From an uncultured Zetaproteobacteria bacterium (GTDB lineage Bacteria; Pseudomonadota; Zetaproteobacteria; Mariprofundales; Mariprofundaceae): DNA of 19,356 nucleotides. This document shows positions 6,767 to 13,904 of the stretch, piece after piece. Made by a program: the position numbers and the translations under genes. The notes beneath the pieces are model-generated. The model made no database searches. It worked only from the letters and a program-made list of their open reading frames with translations, and was not told the origin of the DNA. The stretch spans positions 1-19,356 of the forward strand of contig CAMZLX010000043.1 in NCBI GenBank assembly GCA_947311795.1, read 5' to 3'. Numbering within the stretch: position 1 is the first letter of the stretch; the number at the start of each line of letters is the position of its first letter.

Positions 6767-9649
6767 TTACAGCGTTGCCGCGACTTCCTCAATCACGTAA
6801 AACTCAAAGGTATCCCCTTCTTTTACATCATTGAAATTCTCAACGCCGATACCACACTCATAACCTGTTTTCACTTCTTTCACATCATCTTTGAAGCGAC
6901 GCAGTGAAGCAAGCGTGCCATCATAAATCAACACACCTTCACGAAGCACACGCACTTTAGAGCCGCGCGTTACGAAACCATCAGTGATATACGAGCCTGC
7001 AATCGCACCAATTTTCGGTGCCATAAAGACCTCGCGCACTTCTGCAGAACCTGTCACTTTTTCAACTTCATCCGGTGATAGTTTACCTGCCATCGCAAGT
7101 TTCACTTCATCAATCGCATCATAAATGACTTTATAGAACCTAACATCCACACCTTCATCTGCCGCAAGTTTTTTAGCTTTGGTTTCAGGGCGAACATTAA
7201 AACCAATCACAATCGCATTGGATGCTGATGCCAGCATGATATCCGATTCAGTGATGCCACCGATGGCTTTGTGAATCACTTTCACCTTCACTTCATCCGT
7301 ACCCGCTTTCACCAAGGACTCAGCCATGGCTTCCACAGAACCTGTCACGTCACCTTTAATCAGTACAGGTACTTCTGCAATACCACTTTCAATATCAGCA
7401 AACAACTCATCAAGGGTTGCGCGTTTATCACTACTGATACCTTGTTCGCGCGCTTTTTCCTTACGATAACTCACGATATCTTTGGCTTGACGCTCATTTT
7501 CAACAGCTACAATTTCAAGACCTGCCTCTGGCACTTCTTTTAATCCAATCAATTCAAACGGAATCGAAGGACCTGCTGTTTTATGTTGTGCTCCATTTTC
7601 ATCCACAATAGCACGAATACGCCCCATTACAGAGCCTACAACAACCGTGTCACCTTTTTTGAAGGTGCCATTTTGAACCAATACGGTTGCAACAGGTCCG
7701 CGCCCTTTATCAAGACGAGATTCAATCACTACACCACGACCTGTGCGGTCTGGGTTAGCACGCAATTCAAGAATTTCAGTTTGTAGCGCAAGCATCTCAA
7801 GCAAGTCTTCCAAACCTTCACCTGTGTGCGCCGACACATTCACAAAAATTGTATCCCCACCCCAGTCTTCAGGCACCACTTCGTGCTCAGCCAATTGGCG
7901 TTTCACCATTTCAGGGTCTGCACCTTCTTTATCCATTTTATTCACAGCCACGATGATTGGTACGCCTGCAGAACGGGCATGATTCAATGCTTCAACCGTT
8001 TGTGGCATCACACCATCATCCGCAGCCACTACAAGCACCGCAACATCTGTTAAGTTTGCACCACGCGCTCGCAAACCTGTAAAAGCTTCATGACCCGGTG
8101 TATCGACAAACACCACGCGTTCGCCACCATCCAGTTTCACCATGTATGCACCAATATGCTGCGTAATCCCACCCGCTTCACCATCAGCAACATGCGCTTT
8201 GCGCAAAGCATCAAGAATCGATGTTTTACCATGGTCAACATGACCCATTACAACCACAACTGGAGGACGTGGGCTTAACACACCTTCGTCTTCTTCAGTT
8301 TCTGCAATCAATACATCTTCAACAGCTGCTTCATTGATGAGTTTTGCTTTATGACCAAACTCTTCAACAATCAGCATACATGTGTCTGCATCCAATGAAT
8401 CATTGATGGTAATCATCTGACCCATTTCAAATAATTTTTTCACCAAGTCCACAGCTTTGACCGCCATTTTGGATGCCAAATCAGATACAATCATGCCTTC
8501 CATGACTTCTACATCACGAATAACAAATGCTTCATCATCTTTGGTCACTGTCTCTTTTCCACGGCGACCACCCTTGGCAAGACGCGCCATGCGGTCTTCT
8601 TGTTCAGGTGTTAATGAAGCATGACGTTTGGATGAATAATCACGGCGTGCCGCTTTTTCAGCAGGGGATAATCTACGTTTTTGGAAACGCTGACCAGGCT
8701 GCGGCCCTCTACGTTTTTGTCCTGTTGGTGCTACAATTTGTTCAGACGGTGCAACCGCAACCGATGGTGCGCCACGACGCCCAGCACCACCTGGTGACGC
8801 CGTATTCCCACCTGGACGTTGGTTGGGACGATTGCCCTGCGGACGATTCTGACGTTGCTGCCTACGTTCCTTGGTAATCTTCTCTTCAATTTGTTTAATC
8901 GATGAGCGTGGCGCTTTGGATGCTGCAATTTGCGCAGGGGTTAGACCTGTGCGAATAGTTGTACGCGGCCCTCCCTGTTTGGGGCGCGTATTCCGATTGT
9001 CTCTGGTTTGATTCGGTGCGCGCGTTGGCAAACTTTCATTTTTATGGTCACCGCCTTGGCGCCTAGGCTGTTTAATAGTGCGCTGAACTTGAGCGCTTCT
9101 ACGCTGTTGACGCTGCTGGCGTTGTTCCGCCTGCTCTTCAGACTTCTTCACTTTATTCGCCGTCATTTTTTCAGCTGCCAATTGTGCAGGTGTTAAATTT
9201 GCTTTAGTAACAGGTTTTTTCACTGCAATAGCACTAGGTTTACTCACCTTAGCTGGCTCTACTTTTTTAACAACTTCAACTGGTTTCGGAGCAGCAGGTG
9301 TTGGCACCGCTGCTTTTTGTACGGTAGGTTTAGGTGCAACGGGTTTTGCCAATACAGGAGAGCTTAAAACTCTAGACCTACGCCTACGCATGGACACTTC
9401 GACAGAATGCCTACTGTTTTCGCCAGCACCACGACCCAAGGATAATCTTTTACCTAAAGTCAATGTTTTGCTGCCTGATTTTTTATCGCCTTTGGATTTC
9501 AGCGCTTTTGTGAGTTTGTCTACATCACTATTATCTAGACTGCTGGTCGGCCCAGTCGCCGCTACCCCACAGTCTGCTGCTGCGCGCTGCACATCATCTG
9601 CAGTCACACCCAAATCTTTTGCCAAATCAAGTACGCGTTTATTAGCCAT
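6767..9649 (-). CDS. infB: Translation initiation factor IF-2
   Basis: IF-2 is the GTPase that brings initiator tRNA to the 30S subunit and promotes subunit joining. The 960 residues begin with an IF2_N domain (1-50). A long, low-complexity, basic linker rich in Q, R, P and A follows (about 60-370). A second N-terminal subdomain (381-440) precedes the G domain: G1 GHVDHGKT 469-476, G3 DTPGH 516-520, G4 NKMD 570-573. The C-terminal domains II, III and C2 are intact. The linker carries four related short motifs, LTPAQ, LTPAQ, LSPAE and LTPEQ, at 152, 236, 327 and 346. The ATG has AAGG 6 bases upstream, beginning in the ylxR stop codon. I saw no strong internal site for shorter IF-2 isoforms of the E. 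coli kind, though I did not check every in-frame start. Confidence 0.97.
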   Translation of the reverse strand: MANKRVLDLAKDLGVTADDVQRAAADCGVAATGPTSSLDNSDVDKLTKALKSKGDKKSGSKTLTLGKRLSLGRGAGENSRHSVEVSMRRRRSRVLSSPVLAKPVAPKPTVQKAAVPTPAAPKPVEVVKKVEPAKVSKPSAIAVKKPVTKANLTPAQLAAEKMTANKVKKSEEQAEQRQQRQQRRSAQVQRTIKQPRRQGGDHKNESLPTRAPNQTRDNRNTRPKQGGPRTTIRTGLTPAQIAASKAPRSSIKQIEEKITKERRQQRQNRPQGNRPNQRPGGNTASPGGAGRRGAPSVAVAPSEQIVAPTGQKRRGPQPGQRFQKRRLSPAEKAARRDYSSKRHASLTPEQEDRMARLAKGGRRGKETVTKDDEAFVIRDVEVMEGMIVSDLASKMAVKAVDLVKKLFEMGQMITINDSLDADTCMLIVEEFGHKAKLINEAAVEDVLIAETEEDEGVLSPRPPVVVVMGHVDHGKTSILDALRKAHVADGEAGGITQHIGAYMVKLDGGERVVFVDTPGHEAFTGLRARGANLTDVAVLVVAADDGVMPQTVEALNHARSAGVPIIVAVNKMDKEGADPEMVKRQLAEHEVVPEDWGGDTIFVNVSAHTGEGLEDLLEMLALQTEILELRANPDRTGRGVVIESRLDKGRGPVATVLVQNGTFKKGDTVVVGSVMGRIRAIVDENGAQHKTAGPSIPFELIGLKEVPEAGLEIVAVENERQAKDIVSYRKEKAREQGISSDKRATLDELFADIESGIAEVPVLIKGDVTGSVEAMAESLVKAGTDEVKVKVIHKAIGGITESDIMLASASNAIVIGFNVRPETKAKKLAADEGVDVRFYKVIYDAIDEVKLAMAGKLSPDEVEKVTGSAEVREVFMAPKIGAIAGSYITDGFVTRGSKVRVLREGVLIYDGTLASLRRFKDDVKEVKTGYECGIGVENFNDVKEGDTFEFYVIEEVAATL

Positions 9650-9657
9650 CTGTTACC

Positions 9658-10326
9658 TTATTTTCCCTGTTGCTTAGCAAGCATCAAACCAAATCGCTGC
9701 TGCCAAACACTAATTTGCTGCAACTTCAACAGAGGACTTTTCTCTGTGAAAGCAACAACTGCTATTTTTTTCCTACCCAGTGCAGAACCCAAAGCTTCGG
9801 CATCCAGCAAAGAAACAATCGTTTTATCTTGTGCGTCGGATTTCATCTCTCCAAGCGCACGTTTATCCATCGCGTCATTCACCTGCCGCAGCAATGCATC
9901 ACCTGCATCAGCCGCAAACAAAACCAACAACGACTTTTTATCCCACATCTGATGCATCACTGCATCCCGCCCAATCACTGCTTGACGCTTAACGCCATTC
10001 AGCAATTGATTCAAACGCTGCGAAAGCATATCAAATATACGCTGTTGCAACACATCCCACTGTGGCAACTGCGGCGAAAAGTCACGCCGCAAAACACCCA
10101 GTCGTTTGTCTGACACCTTATTCAAACAATCTTCTTCCATACAAAGGTAGACACCCCGACCTGGAAGTTTGGCTGAAAAGTCAGGCCAAATTTGACCTTC
10201 CTCATCAACAATCAAACGTAAAAGCAGCTGTTTTTCACGCGTTGTTTTGCAAGCAAAACATGTGCGCGCTGCTTTATCCTTTGCTTGATAAGGCAAGTTA
10301 GTCTTTAAACCACCCACACGCTTCAC
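9658..10326 (-). CDS. ylxR: YlxR (DUF448) RNA-binding protein fused to an L7Ae-like domain
   Basis: The N-terminal half is a YlxR/DUF448 nucleic-acid-binding domain: RTCFACKTTREKQLLLR (Cys23, Cys26), then KLPGRGVYLC (ending Cys62) and Cys67. These four cysteines could hold a metal. The C-terminal half (about 100-222) resembles the L7Ae/L30e-like YlxQ fold in its pattern: an invariant-looking GRDAV near its start, LLVLFAADAGD, and LGSALGRKKIAVVAF. In Firmicutes YlxR and YlxQ are separate adjacent genes between nusA and infB; here they form one polypeptide, as in several alphaproteobacterial proteins. The start is uncertain: GTG 10326 (used here) and GTG 10317 lie inside nusA, and TTG 10296 sits just after the nusA stop. 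None has a good ribosome binding site. The L7Ae assignment is by pattern only. Confidence 0.85.
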   Translation of the reverse strand: MKRVGGLKTNLPYQAKDKAARTCFACKTTREKQLLLRLIVDEEGQIWPDFSAKLPGRGVYLCMEEDCLNKVSDKRLGVLRRDFSPQLPQWDVLQQRIFDMLSQRLNQLLNGVKRQAVIGRDAVMHQMWDKKSLLVLFAADAGDALLRQVNDAMDKRALGEMKSDAQDKTIVSLLDAEALGSALGRKKIAVVAFTEKSPLLKLQQISVWQQRFGLMLAKQQGK

Positions 10327-11767
10327 GTGCTGCGATAATCAATGTGTTCAAAGCTTCTTCTTCCAAGCCTTCAATCGGCGTCACTTCATCACTCGCCTTG
10401 TCTGCCAAAGCATTGGCTGTCAAAATACCTTGCAATGTAAATGCTTCGGCAATTTCACCTGTCATACCCTCAACATCCATCAACGCCACCAAAGGCTCAT
10501 CTGTTTCCTCTGCTTCCAAAGCAGAGTTTAACAAACTATCACGCGCACGTTTTTGCAGCTCTTCTGCCAACTCTTCTTCCAAGCCTTCAATGGCAACAAG
10601 CTCTGAAATATCGCAATATGCCAAGTCAGAAAGTGACATAAACCCTTCCGCAATAAGCAACAAAGAAAAGTCCTCGTCAATATCAAGCCCTGAGACAAAC
10701 GCATCTTTTGCAGCTTGCACTTCCGCAGCACGCTTCTCTTTTTCATCACCAACCGTCATGATTTCAACATTCCAGCCCGTAAGCTCGGAGGCAAGGCGCA
10801 CATTTTGACCACGGCGACCAATCGCAATCGCCAATTGGTCTTCTGCCACTGCCACTTCTATCGTACCTGTATCTGCATCCACAAGTACACGTTCAATTTC
10901 TGCGGGTGCCAAAGCATTCACAACAAAGGCAGCAGGGTCTTCCGTCCATTCAATAATATCAACTTTCTCGCCGTGCAATTCATTCACAACTGCTTGCACA
11001 CGAGCACCTCGCATACCTACACATGCGCCCACAGGGTCAACCCCTACATCTGTTGAAATCACTGCAATTTTACTGCGCGAACCAGGGTCGCGTGAAATCG
11101 CTTGAATGGCGACCATACCATCTTGAATTTCAGGAACTTCTTGTTCAAACAATTTAAGCACCATGCCTGCATCAGCACGCGACAAATACACCAATGCGCC
11201 TTTAGGCTGATTGCGCACTTCACGCAAAAATGTGCGTACACGGTCACCTTGACGGAAAGATTCGCGCGGAAGCAAGTCTTCGCGATACATCACACCCTCG
11301 CCACGACCCAAATCCACATATACATTACCACGCTCGACACGTTTCACGATACCAACCACAATTTCACCCACACGTGGTTCATATTCAGCGACCACCTGTG
11401 CGCGCTCTGCTTCACGAATCTTTTGGTTAATCACTTGTTTTGCTGTTTGCGCCGCTACACGATCAAGTTCAATCGGTTCAAGAGGATCTTTAAATGTTGA
11501 GCCAATCTCTGCATCAGCATCCAAGGCTTTGCCTTCCTCAAGTGTTAAATCATTTTCTTCATCTTCGACTTCTTCAACCACAGTGCGTACATGAGAAAGT
11601 GCAATCTCACCGGTCAGGCGGTCAATCACCGCTTCCACAGCTTTTGTACCATAAGTACGGCGTGCCGCTGTTTTCAAAGCTTGTTCCATGGATTCAAGCA
11701 CAAGCTCGCGCTCCACTGATTTTTCGCGTGCTACCGCGTCTGCTACTGCCAACATATCTGCGTTCAT
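10298..11767 (-). CDS. nusA: Transcription termination/antitermination factor NusA
   Basis: NusA binds RNA polymerase near the RNA exit channel. It lengthens pauses, helps intrinsic terminator hairpins fold, and takes part in antitermination on rRNA operons. Domains in order: N-terminal polymerase-binding domain (1-125), S1 (about 134-198), KH1 with GMRG at 251-254, and KH2 with GRRG at 317-320. An acidic C-terminal extension (about 350-489) has two helix-hairpin-helix-like blocks, each with the phrase IEGLEEE (AIEGLEEELAEEL and PIEGLEEEALNTL). This matches the two acidic repeats of enterobacterial NusA. The ATG follows rimP by 42 bases, with GAAGGG about 9 bases upstream. The 3' end overlaps the largest ylxR frame. 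NusA is a natural candidate regulator of its own operon; see the leader hairpin upstream of rimP. Confidence 0.97.
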   Translation of the reverse strand: MNADMLAVADAVAREKSVERELVLESMEQALKTAARRTYGTKAVEAVIDRLTGEIALSHVRTVVEEVEDEENDLTLEEGKALDADAEIGSTFKDPLEPIELDRVAAQTAKQVINQKIREAERAQVVAEYEPRVGEIVVGIVKRVERGNVYVDLGRGEGVMYREDLLPRESFRQGDRVRTFLREVRNQPKGALVYLSRADAGMVLKLFEQEVPEIQDGMVAIQAISRDPGSRSKIAVISTDVGVDPVGACVGMRGARVQAVVNELHGEKVDIIEWTEDPAAFVVNALAPAEIERVLVDADTGTIEVAVAEDQLAIAIGRRGQNVRLASELTGWNVEIMTVGDEKEKRAAEVQAAKDAFVSGLDIDEDFSLLLIAEGFMSLSDLAYCDISELVAIEGLEEELAEELQKRARDSLLNSALEAEETDEPLVALMDVEGMTGEIAEAFTLQGILTANALADKASDEVTPIEGLEEEALNTLIIAAREACGWFKD

Positions 11768-11809
11768 ATCATTTAACCCTTCAACATCTTCTTTTTACTA
11801 CGTTTTGCT

Positions 11810-12319
11810 TCAAGACTTTTTCTTTGCGTTCGACTTCTTGCCTTTTTGCTTTTGTTTGCCCGAAACCTTACCCCAATTCACAGTGCGAATGATTTTCGAT
11901 GTTTCATCCAGTGCATATACCTGCTCACCTTTTTTACTTGCAACGCGCAAATCACCCGCATCATTCAAACCAAGGTTTTCGCCCTCAACCACGGGACGAC
12001 CATCTTCAAACGTGATTTTTAGCCAATCACCTTCATAACGGACAAAATCTTTGTTTGTGGTGAGCGGCCAATCAAAACCTGGCGAGCTAATTTCTAGATT
12101 ATACTTACCAGCAATCAAATCTTCGGCATCAAGCTGCAACGACAAACCTTTACTCAAACGGCGAAGCGCATCCACGCCCACACCGCCACGTTTATCAATC
12201 ACCACCCGAACCAACTTGGTTTCCTTGCTTCCTGCAACAATTACACCCATCAAATCCACTTCAAGCTCATCCACAATGGGCTCTGCAAGTTCTTTGATTA
12301 TGGTTTCAATATCAGCCAC
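11810..12319 (-). CDS. rimP: Ribosome maturation factor RimP
   Basis: RimP helps assemble the 30S subunit by promoting binding of proteins of the head domain. The 169 residues show the family signature YNLEISSPGFDWPLTTNKDF (73-92). Most relatives have GLDRPL where this one has GFDWPL. The C-terminus ends in a lysine-rich tail (about 151-169) that suits RNA contact. The start is GTG at 12319, with GGAG 11 bases upstream, a longer spacing than ideal, so translation may be modest. It is the first gene of the rimP-nusA-infB unit, preceded by a leader with promoter-like elements and a terminator-like hairpin. The gene is complete and the order rimP-nusA is near-universal. Confidence 0.94.
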   Translation of the reverse strand: MADIETIIKELAEPIVDELEVDLMGVIVAGSKETKLVRVVIDKRGGVGVDALRRLSKGLSLQLDAEDLIAGKYNLEISSPGFDWPLTTNKDFVRYEGDWLKITFEDGRPVVEGENLGLNDAGDLRVASKKGEQVYALDETSKIIRTVNWGKVSGKQKQKGKKSNAKKKS

Positions 12320-12353
12320 TTAGCAATTCACTCCGCTTATTTCTCAATCGTCT

Positions 12354-12383
12354 AAAAACAAAAAAAGCGAGCCGCAGCCCACT
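12354..12383 (-). terminator. Intrinsic-terminator-like hairpin between the phosphohexomutase gene and rimP
   Basis: Read on the minus strand, AGTGGGC-TGCG-GCTCGCT forms a 7-base-pair stem (two G-U pairs) with a 4-base loop. Six further T, one G and five T follow. That is the shape of a Rho-independent terminator. It lies about 50 bases after the phosphohexomutase stop and about 35 bases before the rimP GTG. It may simply end the rep-phosphohexomutase transcript, but no promoter fits between it and rimP. RNA reaching rimP must therefore pass through it, which makes it a possible attenuator. No free-energy calculation was done. Confidence 0.6.
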
Positions 12384-12396
12384 TTTAACAACGCGA

Positions 12397-12424
12397 AGTA
12401 TATGTTTACAAGATATTATATCAA
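12397..12424 (-). promoter_or_regulatory. Candidate sigma-70 promoters for the rimP-nusA-infB unit
   Basis: Two overlapping candidates lie on the minus strand. One is an extended -10 element, TGATATAAT (12415-12423), with a perfect TATAAT hexamer but no good -35. The other pairs TTGATA (12419-12424) with TATACT (12397-12402) across a 16-base spacer, each hexamer matching consensus at five of six positions. Predicted transcripts would begin near 12408 or 12390, so both would include the terminator-like hairpin before rimP. The spacer is AT-rich, and chance matches are possible. Confidence 0.5.
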
Positions 12425-12434
12425 GCAGCGGTGT

Positions 12435-13892
12435 TTACACCCACGATTTCAAATAAACCAAACATTGTTTTAATACAGCTTCCGCTTTGCCCATACTCTT
12501 TGCTTCCACATAACATCGCAACTCAGGCGCATTACCCGATGGGCGAAGGTGCACCACAATATCCGATTCAAATGTCATTCTGAATCCATCGGTTTCATCA
12601 ATATCCGCCACATTGCCAAACTGCTGTTCAAACCAAGCTTTATCCTGCTTTAAACCAGCAATGTTTTGCTGACTTACTTCAGTTGGCACACCTTTAAGCC
12701 TATCGCTCGCCGTAAAACGCTGCGGTAATGTTTGCATCAATTCGGATATACTTACACCCTTATCTTTGGCCGCTAGCAGCAACATCAAAGGCACAATCAC
12801 AGCATCACGGGTTGGTAATGCAGCAAGGGTTTTCCCACTCATTTCAATATCAGAAGCCGTTAAAAAGCCACCGTTAGCCTCATAACCCACCACATTGCTT
12901 TTACCCGCTTTCAACAATGCGTTCATCACTTCAATCACAAAGGGTGAACCAATGCGCGTGCGGCTGACCGAATCAAAATGAGCGCTTTTTTCCACTGCTG
13001 AATTACAGCTCACAGGTGTCACCACATGCGTTGCACCCAAGTATTTGGCACACACAATACCCAACACGTCACCCCGCAACCATACACCATGTTCATCACT
13101 CACCAGCGGTCTATCGCCATCGCCATCTGCTGAAACAATACAATCAAGCTGGTGTTCAGTCGCCCAACTCTTAGCAAGCTTCACATCTTCTTCCCGCACA
13201 GCTTCTGTATCCACAGGAATAAAGGCATCTGAATGCCCAAGCTGCACCACATCTGCACCCAGACCTTGCATGATTTCAACCAAGCATTCCCTTGCCACAG
13301 AAGAATGTTCATACACACCAATGCGCTGACCTTTGAGGCAACCTTGCGGTAAAAAGTTAGTATATCGCGTTACAAATTCAGTGTAGGCATCCTTGGTTTC
13401 TTCTGCCCAAGTTAAATCGCATATTTTCTGCCCATGCTCATCAAATAAGCTCTCATCAAGTTCAACCGAGCGCGAGCACATACCCTGTTCATCATCTTTA
13501 AGAATTTCACCTTCAGGTTTGTAAAACTTAATGCCATATCTATCATCGGGGATATGACTTCCCGTCACCATGATGCTGGGAATATTGCGAGCCATGGCAT
13601 ACGCCGCCACTGCAGGTGTAGGCACAAAACCACAGTTGATAGGTGTAAACCCTGCTTCTTGAATGGCAAGCCCAACGGCTTCCATGATGCGCGGTGAGCT
13701 GGGGCGATAATCCCCTGGCACGGCAACGTTATCACCTTGTTTCATGCTTCCACTTGCCAACAAATGGTTTAAAAAAGCTAAGGTATAGGCAAAACATACA
13801 CGGTCTGTCATATCACAAACCAGCCCTCTCGCACCTGAAGTGCCAAACTTCACACCACTGGTTTCCATCAAATCTGAAATTTGAACATTCAT
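12435..13892 (-). CDS. Phosphohexomutase (phosphomannomutase/phosphoglucomutase family)
   Basis: Alpha-D-phosphohexomutase, which moves phosphate between C6 and C1 of hexose phosphates through a phosphoserine and feeds sugar nucleotide, envelope polysaccharide or glycogen routes. All four landmark loops are present, with variant spelling. The phosphoserine loop is VTGSHIPDDR (Ser112) instead of the usual TASHNP. The metal loop DGDGDR is at 256-261. The sugar loop is EANGG (338-342) where GEESGH or GEMSGH is common. The phosphate loop is RPSGNAPE (450-457) instead of RPSGTEP. The length of 485 is normal, and the opening GVKFGTSGARG is canonical. The ATG follows the rep stop by 12 bases, with AAGGGG about 9 bases upstream, so the two genes are likely cotranscribed. 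Mannose versus glucose preference cannot be decided. This variant loop set defines a coherent subgroup rather than a defect. Confidence 0.88.
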   Translation of the reverse strand: MNVQISDLMETSGVKFGTSGARGLVCDMTDRVCFAYTLAFLNHLLASGSMKQGDNVAVPGDYRPSSPRIMEAVGLAIQEAGFTPINCGFVPTPAVAAYAMARNIPSIMVTGSHIPDDRYGIKFYKPEGEILKDDEQGMCSRSVELDESLFDEHGQKICDLTWAEETKDAYTEFVTRYTNFLPQGCLKGQRIGVYEHSSVARECLVEIMQGLGADVVQLGHSDAFIPVDTEAVREEDVKLAKSWATEHQLDCIVSADGDGDRPLVSDEHGVWLRGDVLGIVCAKYLGATHVVTPVSCNSAVEKSAHFDSVSRTRIGSPFVIEVMNALLKAGKSNVVGYEANGGFLTASDIEMSGKTLAALPTRDAVIVPLMLLLAAKDKGVSISELMQTLPQRFTASDRLKGVPTEVSQQNIAGLKQDKAWFEQQFGNVADIDETDGFRMTFESDIVVHLRPSGNAPELRCYVEAKSMGKAEAVLKQCLVYLKSWV

Positions 13893-13904
13893 GCCTTATA
13901 CCCC

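Noticed and set aside
8527..8877. Long plus-strand open frames opposite infB, and similar antisense frames elsewhere.
   Set aside because: They are complements of strongly conserved coding sequence, lack ribosome binding sites and have low-complexity composition mirrored from the real gene.
10298..10326. The overlap of nusA and ylxR as a programmed frameshift making a NusA-YlxR fusion.
   Set aside because: No slippery sequence or following structure is evident, nusA ends at its normal length, and ylxR has workable non-ATG starts just after the overlap.
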